Below, in pieces: positions 10,693 through 22,345 of a DNA stretch of 64,000 nucleotides. Position 1 is the first letter of the stretch; every line of letters starts with the position of its first letter. The notes under the pieces were generated by a model. That model had not been told where the DNA came from and made no database searches. It saw nothing but the letters and a program-made list of their open reading frames with translations. Source of the stretch: Dactylosporangium vinaceum (GTDB lineage Bacteria > Actinomycetota > Actinomycetes > Mycobacteriales > Micromonosporaceae); NCBI RefSeq assembly GCF_019904175.1, contig NZ_CP061913.1, positions 10,788,001-10,852,000 of the forward strand, in the 5' to 3' direction. The translations under genes and the position numbers were made by a program.

Positions 10693-12581
10693 TCAGTCCG
10701 CGAAGAACGGGGCGGTCGGCGTGCGGAGCGGGGCGTTGCCCGACGGCGGCACCAGGTCCTGGAGCTGCAGCGGGTCGCTGAACGTGGAGTACACCCGGCG
10801 GGCCACGCCGTTGGACTCGAACATCACCGAGTTGCCCAGCTGGTCGTCGGGCTTGCTGACCTGGGCGACAAGCTGCGTCACGTCCAGCTGCGACTCATCG
10901 CGCGACTGCGGCGGCAGGACCTCCTCCTCGGCCCCGTCGACGGTCACGGAGACGAGCGAATACGCCGGCGCCGGCGGATGGGCGGAGCGCGGGCTCGGGC
11001 GGCCGCCGACGGCGAGGGTGGTCTGGCCCAGCCAGCCGACCGCCTGGTTGTTGCCGAGCGTCGTCTGGACCGTCACCGACGCCCCGATGAAGCTGAGCTT
11101 GCCGTTGTCCAGCTGCAGCGGCGCCACCATGAGGGCCCCGTTGGCGATGTACGCGACGCGCCGGCCCTCGGGCGAGACCGAGAACGCGGTGATCGGCCCG
11201 GTGGAGAACCCGGTGGGGCCCTTGACCTGCTCGAAGGTCTGTGCGGTCTCGTCGGTGCTGATAAGCAGGTGGTCGCCGTCGGCGATCAGCAGCCGGCGGA
11301 CCGGATACGTGATCCACGCGGGCCGGCTGAGCCGCGGCGCCGAGACGTTGGTGGGCAGGTACTTCGGCGGGCTGCTCACCGGCCCGGGTGCGCTCACCAA
11401 CAGCCGCTGCTCGTTGTGGCCGTTGGCGCCGGCCGTCCGGACGAGGGCGGCCCGGTCGCGCTGCCGGTTGATCGCCGCGGCGACCACACTGGTGTTGTCG
11501 CCGCCGGGGGCGAAGAGCGGGCTCTCGGGGTGGCTGATGTCGATGACGTCGGAGCGCACGCTGCCGTTGACGACGCAGTACCGTCTGTCGACCTTCGTCG
11601 CCTCAAACGCCTCGAGAGCGACGTTGTCGTCCTCGTAGCCGTCGGAGCTCGCGCTGTCGGGCTGATTCTCGATCATCAGGTGCACCGTCGGGTGGCCCGG
11701 CAGCGACCAGCGGATCTGCCGGGCCAGCCGGTCCTTCTTGTCGGGCTTGAGCGAGGTGGCGTTGCTGTTGAGGTTGACCGTGACGTCGGTGTCGCCGACG
11801 ACCGGAGAGTCCTTGAAGTAGCTCTCGGTCGGCTTCGCGATGTTCTGCAGCAGCGCCCCCGGCCCCTTCTGGAGCCACTCCACGATCTGGTTGACCTGTT
11901 TGGGGTTCGACAGCGTGTTCGGCATGTACCGCAGGTCGGGCACCAGCCGCGGATCGTCGGTGCCCTGCTCCCAGAAGTAAATGGTCCGCTGCTGGTACCA
12001 CTTCTTGAGCCCCGACTCGCTGATGAACAGCCGGTCGGGCACCTCGGTCAGCCGGGGCCGGCCGGCGATGTACACCGTCTGGAAGCTCGCCGGGATGTCG
12101 GGCGACTGCGGCTGGACGACGACCTCGCCCGTCTCGTTGAGCACGCCGATCGGGTGCAGCTGCAGCTGCACCGTCTCCAGCCCGTTGTTGTCCCCGGTCG
12201 GGACGATGTCCAGCGGGTCGCGCACGATCGTCACACCCGGCTTGGGCCGCCAGGTGCTGGCCGTCGCGTCGGTCATGAACTTCTTCATCCACCCGAGCGC
12301 CTCTTTGCTGGCGTCCGGATCGGTGGTGCCGCCCAGGTTCGCCCCGACCGACGCGCCCAGGAACGAGGTCACGAGATCCTTCGTGGACCGCTCATCGCCG
12401 GGCGCGGGCGGCGACTTGACCCCGCCCTGGGCCACCGCCGGGCTCGGCGCCGGCCCCGCGTACTTCGGCTCGGTCCGCGACGGCAGCCCGCAGCCGCCCA
12501 GCCCGGCCACCAGGGCCAGCCCCGCAGCCGCCGCCACCCCGGCCAGCCCCGCCCGGACCCGGCCGGTCATGCGCGGCGGGG

Positions 12582-12585
<4 letters not shown>
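10693..12585 (-). CDS. lpqB: MtrAB-associated lipoprotein LpqB
   Basis: Extracytoplasmic lipoprotein that modulates the MtrB sensor kinase. The 630-residue protein begins with a hydrophobic signal and lipobox LGGC (Cys32). A GerMN-like domain follows in the first half, with a beta-propeller-like LpqB C-terminal region. The ATG at 12585 overlaps the mtrB stop as ATGA, confirming both start and coupling. An in-frame ATG five codons later is possible. The order mtrA-mtrB-lpqB is conserved throughout actinobacteria. Confidence 0.94.
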
Positions 12586-14246
<1,661 letters not shown>

Positions 14247-14254
14247 GAATCGGC

Positions 14255-14944
14255 CTAACCGGTCCCGGCCTTGTAGCCGACGCCACGGACGGTGAGGATG
14301 ATCTCGGGCTTCTCGGGATCGGGTTCGATCTTGGCCCGCAGTCGCTGCACGTGGACGTTGACCAGGCGGGTGTCGGCGGCGTGGCGGTAGCCCCACACCT
14401 GCTCCAGCAGCACCTCGCGGGTGAACACCTGGCGCGGCTTGCGGGCGAGCGCCACCAGCAGGTCGAACTCCAGCGGGGTCAGCTTGACCTCTTCGCCGTC
14501 GCGCATGACGGTGTGGGCCGGCACGTCGATGGTGATCTGGTTGCCCGGTGGCCCTATGGTCAGCAGCTCCGGCGCCACGTCCTCGCCCCGGCGCAGCCGC
14601 GCGCGCATGCGGGCGACGAGCTCCTTGGGCTTGAACGGCTTCATCACGTAGTCGTCGGCCCCGGACTCCAGGCCCAGGACCACGTCGACCGTGTCGCTCT
14701 TGGCGGTGAGCATGACGATCGGCACGCCGGACTCGGCCCGGATGGACCGGCACACGTCGATCCCGCTCATGCCGGGCAGCATCAGGTCGAGCAGCACGAT
14801 GTCGGGGCGGGTGTCCCGGAAGGCGGCCAGCGCGCGCTCACCGTCGGCGACGAAGGACGGCAGGAAGCCTTCGCTGCGCAGGACGATGCCGAGCATCTCG
14901 GCAAGGGCGGGGTCGTCGTCGACCACCAGGACACGGGCTCTCAT
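14255..14944 (-). CDS. mtrA: Response regulator MtrA
   Basis: OmpR/PhoB-family transcription factor controlling cell division, cell-wall and osmotic genes. 229 residues: receiver domain with the acidic pocket DDD at 9-11, phospho-acceptor Asp53 (LLDLMLPG) and Lys in LTAK. A winged-helix domain follows, with PLEFDLLVALARKPRQVFTR and HVQRLRAKIEPDPEKP. The ATG at 14944 gives the usual MRARVLVVDDDP start; upstream codons in the same frame are not conserved. It is the first gene of the mtrA-mtrB-lpqB-comF-like operon. Confidence 0.96.
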   Translation of the reverse strand: MRARVLVVDDDPALAEMLGIVLRSEGFLPSFVADGERALAAFRDTRPDIVLLDLMLPGMSGIDVCRSIRAESGVPIVMLTAKSDTVDVVLGLESGADDYVMKPFKPKELVARMRARLRRGEDVAPELLTIGPPGNQITIDVPAHTVMRDGEEVKLTPLEFDLLVALARKPRQVFTREVLLEQVWGYRHAADTRLVNVHVQRLRAKIEPDPEKPEIILTVRGVGYKAGTG

Positions 14945-15083
14945 GCGGTCCAATATTTCACCCCCGCGCCCCAATGTGGGAACCCGATCGCGGATCTTGG
15001 GCAAAGACCACCAGGTTGTGCCGATCTTGTAACTCTCGGTCACTCGGACCGCCGAAGTCGCATCGGCCGACTACGGTGTCCGC

Positions 15084-15941
15084 GTGGAGGAGACCCGGGC
15101 CGTGATACCGCTGCGCCCGCTCACCTTTGGTGAGCTGCTCGACGGTGCCGTGTCGCTCCTGCGCGCCCAGGCCCCGCTGCTGCTCCTGGCCGCGCTCGGG
15201 CTGGCCGCGATCGAGCAGGCGCTGCTCTACCCGCTGCGGCAGTGGGCCAACCTGCACCCGCCCGCGTACACGTTCGACTGGAGCCGCCACCTCGGCGCCG
15301 GCTGGCTGGTCTTCTGCGCCGGCATGAGCACCGAGGCGGCGATCCTGGCCCTGCTGGGCGGGTTCGCCGGGGCCGCGGCCGGGCCGGGGCTGCTCGGGCA
15401 GCGGGCCCGCCCCCGTGACCTGCTGCGCCAGGTGGGCCGCCGGGCCCTGCCGCTGCTGGTGATCGCGCTCGCCGCCGCCCCGCTGGTCTTCGTCACCTCG
15501 CTGGTGCTGATGCTGCCCTGGCCGTGGGTCTACGGGCTCTTCGGGCTGGCCGCGCCCGCGCTCATGGTCGACCGGGTCGGGCCGTTCCGGGCGATCGGGC
15601 GCTCGTTCAAGCTCGCCGGGCGGGGGCTGCGTGGCGTGTTCATCCGGGTGGGGGCCTACGTCAGCTGGGCCGCGATCCGCCTGGCCCTCGGCGTCGGCGG
15701 CTCGGCCGTGCTGGGGATCTGGTGGAACAGGCGCGAGACCGGCTACGCGCTCGCGATGATCGCGGTCTGGGCGGTCGTGGACGCCGTGGCCTACGCCACG
15801 CTCGCCTGCATCGACGCGGTGCTCTACCTCGAGGTCCGGATGCGGGTCGAGGGGCTCGACGTGGCCATCGGCCGGCTGCGCCGCCTCGACCGCCCGATCG
15901 ACCTGGCCGGCTCGGTCATCCTCGGGGCGGCGGTGCGATGA
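15084..15941 (+). CDS. Polytopic membrane protein of the MoxR/DUF58 operon
   Basis: 285 residues with about six hydrophobic segments, starting with an amphipathic RPLTFGELLDGAVSLLRAQ motif. This motif is typical of the membrane domain found at the N-terminus of some glycerophosphodiesterases and in stand-alone actinobacterial proteins. No catalytic motif is seen and the function is unknown. GTG 15084 is the first start; its stop overlaps the next gene (ATGA). It leads a five-gene operon with DUF4129, DUF4350, MoxR and DUF58 proteins, suggesting a part in an envelope complex. Confidence 0.8.
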   Translation: MEETRAVIPLRPLTFGELLDGAVSLLRAQAPLLLLAALGLAAIEQALLYPLRQWANLHPPAYTFDWSRHLGAGWLVFCAGMSTEAAILALLGGFAGAAAGPGLLGQRARPRDLLRQVGRRALPLLVIALAAAPLVFVTSLVLMLPWPWVYGLFGLAAPALMVDRVGPFRAIGRSFKLAGRGLRGVFIRVGAYVSWAAIRLALGVGGSAVLGIWWNRRETGYALAMIAVWAVVDAVAYATLACIDAVLYLEVRMRVEGLDVAIGRLRRLDRPIDLAGSVILGAAVR

Positions 15942-16501
15942 CCCGCGCCTGGGCCGAGCTCCTCCAGCTCGTCGACGACCTGCTCGGAGTACCACTGGCG
16001 GCGGTTCTGCTGCTGTTGGCGGCCATCCTGTTCGGCGTTCTGTACTACTTCTATCCGCGGTGGGTCCCGAAACGGTTCCCGCGGCTGCGCTTCCGGCGCC
16101 AGGGCAAGGGCGAGCAGGACCAGATCGACGTCGATCCCGACGAGGACGAGGAGCCGGAGCCGGACGCCGAGCCGTCCGCCGACGAGGAGGTGCCGGAGCT
16201 GCCGGCGCACGTGTTCGCCTCGCTGGCCGACCGGCTCGCCGCCGAGGGCCGCTACGCCGAGGCCGTCCGCGAGCGGCTCCGGTCGATGGTGCGCGGCCTC
16301 GTCGAGCGGGAGATCCTCGAGCACCGGCCCGGCATGACCGTCACCGAGCTCGCCCGGGCGGCGGGCGCGGCCCGGCCCGCGGTGGAGGCCCCGATGCGCA
16401 ACGCGTCGGGCATCTTCTCCGACATCTGGTACGGCGAGCGCCCGGCCACCGCCGAGCACGACAGCCGCATGCGCGAGTTCGCCGCGGAGGTGAACCGATG
16501 A
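15938..16501 (+). CDS. DUF4129 domain membrane protein
   Basis: 187 residues: one transmembrane helix near residues 20-43 (AAVLLLLAAILFGVLYYFYP), an acidic linker (DVDPDEDEEPEPDAEPS), then a C-terminal DUF4129 domain ending with the characteristic FSDIWYGERPAT. The domain is also known from the C-terminal region of some transglutaminase-like proteins and is associated with MoxR/DUF58 operons; its biochemical role is unknown. ATGA overlaps join it to both neighbours. Confidence 0.85.
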   Translation: MTRAWAELLQLVDDLLGVPLAAVLLLLAAILFGVLYYFYPRWVPKRFPRLRFRRQGKGEQDQIDVDPDEDEEPEPDAEPSADEEVPELPAHVFASLADRLAAEGRYAEAVRERLRSMVRGLVEREILEHRPGMTVTELARAAGAARPAVEAPMRNASGIFSDIWYGERPATAEHDSRMREFAAEVNR

Positions 16502-17930
16502 CCGCCACCGCACCGGTGCGGTCCGCGCAGCGGAGCACGACCGCGAAAAAGCGTTCGAAGCGCTGGCTGCGGCTGGTGATCCCCCCGGTGGCCCTGCTGG
16601 TGCTGATGCTGCTGGGGACGGTGGTGTACCAGTGGGAGCAGCCGGACCTCGATGACGCCGACTATCTCGGGCCGACGAGCCACGCCGGGATCGGTGCGGC
16701 CGACCTGGCCGACCGGGTCCGGGCCGCAGGCGTGCAGATCATCCCCGAGCGCAAGAGCGCCGACGCGCTCGTCGCGGCCTCCAGCGGCAACGCCACCCTG
16801 CTGATCACCACGCCGCAGCTCGTGCACAGGTTCTACCTGCGCATGCTCAAGCTGCTGCCGCCGTCGACCCGGGTCGTGATCATCGAGCCGGACGCGGCGG
16901 TCATCACCGACGGCCTGCTGCCGATGGTCGGCACCGCCCGCAGCTATGTGGCCCGGACCACGGCGCCCGGCTGCGACTACGCGCCGGCCGTCCGGGCGGG
17001 GGCGGCCGAGGTGGTGCGCACCCGTTACGGCCCGCTCGACGAGTCGCTGGGCCGCGAGGTCGCCCGCTGCTACGCCGACTCGCTCATCGTCTACCAGCGG
17101 CCGGGCTCCGCGCCCGTCACCGTCGTTGGCTCGGCCGACCCGTTCCGCAACGACCGGGGCGACGAGCGCGGCAACGCCGAGCTGACCACCGCGCTGCTCA
17201 CCGGCGCGCCCCGGCTCGTCTGGCTCGACCTGCACCGGCGCGAGCCGCCGCCGGGCGTCACCAACGACCCCGGTCTGGCCGGTGCCCCGGAAGCCCCGGC
17301 CTCGCTGCGCCCGGTCGACCCGGAGAACCCGGGCGAGACCGACTTCCCGATCCCCGGCCCGGGCTCCACCGCCCGGCCGCCGGCCCGGGGCGACGTCAAC
17401 AGCGACGACGGCGACCAGGAGCAGGAGCAGCCGCCGCAGCCGCCCAACCCGCTGTGGAGCGCGTTCCCGCCGTGGACGTACGTGGTGACCGCCATGCTGG
17501 CGCTCGGTGTGATCATGCTGGCCGTGGCGATGGCCCGGCGGCTCGGCGCGCCGGTGGTCGAGCCGCTGCCGGTCGTCGTGCGCTCCAGCGAGACCGCGCT
17601 CGGCCGGGGCCGGCTGTATCAGCGCGCCAGGGCCCGCGCGGAGTCGCTGCAGGTCCTGCGGCACTCCGCGATCGTCCGGCTGACCCGCCTGCTGCGCCTC
17701 GACGCCGACGTCACCCGCGGCGTCCTGATCGAGGCGGTCACCGCGAGCAGCGGCTGGCCGCCGCCGGTCGTCGACCAGACGCTGTTCGGGCCGCCGCCCG
17801 CGACCGACGCCGACCTCGTGGCCGCCGCCGTGCGCCTCGAGCAGCTCGTCAACGCCGTCACCACCGAACAACCAGGCACAACGCCGGCGACCCAGCCGAA
17901 CACAGCCGCGCCCGTCGAAGGAGATCCCCG

Positions 17931-17934
<4 letters not shown>
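16498..17934 (+). CDS. DUF4350 domain membrane protein
   Basis: 478 residues. One helix near the N-terminus (LVIPPVALLVLMLLGTVVYQW) anchors a large extracytoplasmic domain of the DUF4350 type (GPTSHAGIGAADLADRVRAAGVQ...). After a Pro-rich linker, a second helix near residue 325 (WTYVVTAMLALGVIMLAVAMARR) leads to a cytoplasmic tail. The homologous position in mycobacteria is Rv3691. Function unknown. It is translationally coupled upstream (ATGA) and downstream (GTGA). Confidence 0.85.
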
Positions 17935-18929
<995 letters not shown>

Positions 18930-18938
18930 GGCCGCTGC

Positions 18939-20285
18939 ATGATCACGTGGCGGGCGGCGGCGCTGCTCGGGGGCGGGGCCGTGCTGCTGGCGCTGGTCGG
19001 GCTCATCGGCGGCGCCGCGATCCCGCCCGCCGGGCTGTGGATCGGGGCCGGGGTGTTCGTCCTCCTCGTCGCCGCGGCCTGCGTCGTCGACTGGATCAAC
19101 GCGGCGTCGCCGCGGCTGCTGAAGCTGAGCCGCACCGGTGACCAGTCGCTGTGGCTGGGCGAGAGCGGGGAGGTGACCCTGCTGGTGCACAACCGCTCCG
19201 ACCGGGTGCTCACCGGGCGGGTGCGCGATGCGTGGGTGCCGTCGGCGGGCGCGACCCCCACGATGCACGACGTGCGCATCGAGCCGGGCCGCGCGGTCGC
19301 CCTGGTCACCCGGCTCACCCCGACCCGGCGCGGCGACCGGGCGGCGGTGCGGGTGCTCGTGCGCTCGGTCGGGCCGTTCGGGCTGGCGTACCGCCAGACG
19401 AGCCGGGCGAGCGCCGACCGGCTCACGCCGAAGTGGCGCATGCGGGTGTACCCCCGGTTCCACAGCCGTCGCCTGCTGCCGGAGAAGCTGTCACGCCTGC
19501 GCGTGCTCGACGGCTCCGTGGTGACCCGCGGCCGCGGCCAGGGCACCGAGTTCGACACCCTCCGCGAGTACGTCGTCGGCGACGACGTCCGCTCGATCGA
19601 CTGGCGCGGCAGCGCCCGCCGCTCCGACATCGTGGTGCGCACCTGGCGCCCCGAGCGCGACAGGCGCCTGGTCTGCGTGCTCGACACCGGCCGGACCTCG
19701 GCCGCCCGCATCGGCGACGAGCCGCGCCTGGACGCGGCCATGGACGCCGCCCTGCTGCTCGCCTCCGTGGCCGCCCGCGCCGACGACCGGGTGGACCTGC
19801 TCGCCGTGGACACCGCGGTGCGCGCCTCGCTCACCAACGTCGACAAGCGCACGCTGCTGTTCCGCCTGGTCACCGCTATGGCTCCGCTGGAGCCGGCGCT
19901 CGTCGAGACCGACTTCGGCCTGGTCGCCGGCGAGGTCCTGCGCCGCGAGCGCAAGCGGGCCCTGGTCGTGCTGTTCACGGCGCTGGAGCCGGGCGCGCTC
20001 GGCGAGGGCCTGCTGCCGGTGCTGCCCCAGCTGGCGGCCAAGCACAAGGTGATCGTGGCGGCCGTGCACGACCCCGAGCTGACCCGCATGAGCCGGGTGC
20101 CCGACGACGCGAACCCGGCCGCCGTCTACACCGCGGCCGCCGCCCAGCGGGCCCTGGCCGAGCGGGACCGGGTGGCCGCCGCCCTGCGCCGCCACGGCGT
20201 GGAGGTCGTCGACGCTCCGGCCGACGAGTTCGCCTCCCGCCTGACCGACCGCTACCTCGCGCTCAAGCACACGGGACGGCTGTAA
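18939..20285 (+). CDS. DUF58 domain protein (MoxR partner)
   Basis: 448 residues. Two N-terminal transmembrane helices (residues ~7-50) are followed by a beta-rich domain and then the DUF58 signature GTEFDTLREYVVGDDVRSID, embedded in a von Willebrand A-like fold (VCVLDTGRTSAARIG). DUF58 proteins occur with MoxR ATPases and are proposed complex-assembly or cell-envelope factors. It starts 9 nt after moxR and is the last gene of this operon, facing the SpoIIM gene. Confidence 0.9.
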   Translation: MITWRAAALLGGGAVLLALVGLIGGAAIPPAGLWIGAGVFVLLVAAACVVDWINAASPRLLKLSRTGDQSLWLGESGEVTLLVHNRSDRVLTGRVRDAWVPSAGATPTMHDVRIEPGRAVALVTRLTPTRRGDRAAVRVLVRSVGPFGLAYRQTSRASADRLTPKWRMRVYPRFHSRRLLPEKLSRLRVLDGSVVTRGRGQGTEFDTLREYVVGDDVRSIDWRGSARRSDIVVRTWRPERDRRLVCVLDTGRTSAARIGDEPRLDAAMDAALLLASVAARADDRVDLLAVDTAVRASLTNVDKRTLLFRLVTAMAPLEPALVETDFGLVAGEVLRRERKRALVVLFTALEPGALGEGLLPVLPQLAAKHKVIVAAVHDPELTRMSRVPDDANPAAVYTAAAAQRALAERDRVAAALRRHGVEVVDAPADEFASRLTDRYLALKHTGRL

Positions 20286-20323
20286 GTAGCGCCGCCGCCT
20301 CCGCTTCGCTCCGTACCGCTCAC
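20252..20323 (-). CDS. ERSG-type mini-ORF at the end of the SpoIIM transcript
   Basis: GTG-started 23-residue frame beginning MSGTERSGGG. The GTG overlaps the stop codon of the SpoIIM gene (GTGA). It reads into the complement of the DUF58 gene's 3' end and has no gene after it. The first 24 bases match the linker cassettes at 43762-43943. Probably a truncated copy of the element rather than a functional gene. Confidence 0.3.
   Translation of the reverse strand: MSGTERSGGGGATYSRPVCLSAR
20299..20322 (-). repeat. ERSG element core, truncated copy
   Basis: Minus strand reads TGAGCGGTACGGAGCGAAGC followed by GGAG. The first three bases are the stop codon of the SpoIIM gene. It lacks the second inverted-repeat arm seen in the full copies. 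Confidence 0.75.
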
Positions 20324-21315
20324 GCGGCCGGCAGTGACTCCTGGGCGATCTCACCCTCGATCGCCGCGCTGGCTCCCTCTGCCTCCGCGTTGCGGCCGAG
20401 GATGAAGACGTACAAGAGAAATGCTCCCCAGACGATGAAGCCGATGAAGTCCTTGAGGATGTTGGGCACCGGGCTCGGCGTCACGAACGCCTCCAGCAGG
20501 CCGCTCACCAGCAGGACCCCGACCAGGCCGAGGGCGACGAGCATCCCCTCCGAGGCGGTCTCGGCCAGCGCCCGGCCGCGCGTGCGCAGGGGGCCCGGGG
20601 CGACCCAGGACCAGCCGATGCGCAGGCCGACGCCGGCCCCGATGAACACGGCCGTCAGCTCCAGCAGCCCGTGCGGCACGATCAGGCCGAAGAACAGGTC
20701 GCCGCGGCCGTAGGCGATCATCACGCCGCCGATCAGGCCCATGTTCAGCGCGTTGTTGAACAGCAGGTACACGACCGGGAAGAAAATCACACCGGAGGCC
20801 AGGACCTCGCCGGTGAGCAGGGCGTTGTTGGTCCAGACGCGCAGGAGCTGGTTCTGCGGGAGGAACTGGCTGTAGTACCCCTCGAACTCATTGTTGACCA
20901 GGGCGCTTATCGCCCCGTCCGACATGAAGTAGCCGGCCACCTCGGGATTCGCCGCGACGTACCCGATAAGCGTGAATGTGAACAGCGAGAACGCGGTCGC
21001 CACGCCGCACCACCAGGGCCAGGCCCGGTAGACGGTGAGCGGGAAGGTGTGCGTGAAGAACCGGCCCACCGTGGCCATCGAGAACGACGGGGTGCCGGTC
21101 ATCGCGTTGCGCCCGGCCAGCACCAGCCGGGACAGGCGCGCGACGAGGATCGGGTCGGGCGAGCGGCTGCGGATCAGCGACAGGTGGGTGGCCGCGCGCT
21201 GGTACAGCGCCACGAGCTCGTCCGCTTCGCCCGCGTTGAGCCGCCGCCTGCGTGACAGCTCGTCGAGCCGCCGCCACTCGGCGTTGTGCTCGTTGACGTA
21301 GGCGTCGAGGTCCAC
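20320..21315 (-). CDS. Stage II sporulation protein M-like membrane protein
   Basis: 331 residues with about six membrane helices and the SpoIIM-family features LFNNALNMGLIGGVMIAYG and PHGLLELTAVFIGAGVGLRIGW. In Bacillus SpoIIM helps dissolve septal peptidoglycan during engulfment; actinobacterial homologues (for example Rv3694c) lie beside MoxR/DUF58/RDD genes and have no proven role. The start is GTG. The stop codon is supplied by a repeat element (20299-20322), and the gene runs convergently to the DUF58 gene with only 34 nt between stops. Confidence 0.88.
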   Translation of the reverse strand: MDLDAYVNEHNAEWRRLDELSRRRRLNAGEADELVALYQRAATHLSLIRSRSPDPILVARLSRLVLAGRNAMTGTPSFSMATVGRFFTHTFPLTVYRAWPWWCGVATAFSLFTFTLIGYVAANPEVAGYFMSDGAISALVNNEFEGYYSQFLPQNQLLRVWTNNALLTGEVLASGVIFFPVVYLLFNNALNMGLIGGVMIAYGRGDLFFGLIVPHGLLELTAVFIGAGVGLRIGWSWVAPGPLRTRGRALAETASEGMLVALGLVGVLLVSGLLEAFVTPSPVPNILKDFIGFIVWGAFLLYVFILGRNAEAEGASAAIEGEIAQESLPAA

Positions 21316-21388
21316 GCTGGCAGCGTAGACGGCCGGGGCATCCCCACGCGGCCCCCATGACGTGCGCGGCTATAGCAGACTGTCAGCC

Positions 21389-22345
21389 ATGACCGACACC
21401 GCGGCGCCCGGCGAGCGGCTCGTCAGCGGCGAGGCCGTCGAGCTCGAGGTGCGCCTGGCCCGGGCCGGCTCGCGGGTGCTCGCGCTGATGCTCGACATCG
21501 TGCTGCAGTGCCTGCTGCTCCAGGCGCTGGTGATGGTCACGGCGATCGTGGTGTACCTGACGCTCGAGGCGAACATCTTCGACGGCGGTCTCCTCCAGGC
21601 GATCGTGGTCATCCTGATGGTCGTCACGCTCATCGGATACCCGGTGTTCTGGGAGACGATCCTGCACGGCCGCACGCCCGGCAAGGCGGCGATGGGCCTG
21701 CGGGTGGTCCGCGACGACGGCGGCCCGGTCCGCTTCCGCCACGCGCTGACGCGGGCGCTCGTCGGCTTCGCGATCGAGTGGCCGGGCCTGCTCTTCCCGG
21801 TCGTGTCCTGGCTGGGCAGCCTGGGCGTGCTCATGCTCAACCCGAGCGGCAAGCGGATCGGTGACCTGGTGGCCGGCACTATCGTGATCCACGAGCGGAC
21901 CCCGGCCGGCTGGGGCTGGGTCCCGGCGATGCCGCCGCCGTTGACGCAGTGGGCCCGCAACCTGGACCTGACCGGCCTGGACGACAGCCTCGCCCTGGCG
22001 GTGCGGCACTTCCTGGCCCGCAACCGCGAGATCGGCGAGCCGGCCCGCACCGCACTCGGCCAGGCGCTGGCCCGCGAGGTGGCCGCCTGCACCACGCCGC
22101 CGCCCCCGCCGAACGTGCCGGGCTGGGCGTACCTGGCCGCGGTCCTGGCCGAGCGCCACCGCCGGGCGAGCCGCCGGCTGGCCCGGGCCCGCGCCGCCTC
22201 GGCGGCCGTGTGGCCGGGGCTGTACACCGCGATCACGCCCCGCATCCTGCCGCCGAGCCGGCCGCAGCAGTTGGGCGGCCAGTGGGCTCCGCTGCAGCCG
22301 CCGCAGGATCAGGTCGAGCGCAGGCCCCACTCGCCGATGTTGTAG
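21389..22345 (+). CDS. RDD family membrane protein
   Basis: 318 residues. The RDD domain occupies the first ~170 residues (RAGSRVLALMLDIVLQ helix 1, helix 2, TPGKAAMGLRVVRDDGGPV, GKRIGDLVAGTIVI). A cytoplasmic tail rich in Pro and Arg follows. RDD proteins are proposed ion or small-molecule transporters. ATG 21389 is chosen; a TATAGC hexamer 12 bp upstream suggests a very short leader. It diverges from the SpoIIM gene. Its 3' end overlaps the convergent solute-binding protein gene by 37 bp. Confidence 0.87.
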   Translation: MTDTAAPGERLVSGEAVELEVRLARAGSRVLALMLDIVLQCLLLQALVMVTAIVVYLTLEANIFDGGLLQAIVVILMVVTLIGYPVFWETILHGRTPGKAAMGLRVVRDDGGPVRFRHALTRALVGFAIEWPGLLFPVVSWLGSLGVLMLNPSGKRIGDLVAGTIVIHERTPAGWGWVPAMPPPLTQWARNLDLTGLDDSLALAVRHFLARNREIGEPARTALGQALAREVAACTTPPPPPNVPGWAYLAAVLAERHRRASRRLARARAASAAVWPGLYTAITPRILPPSRPQQLGGQWAPLQPPQDQVERRPHSPML

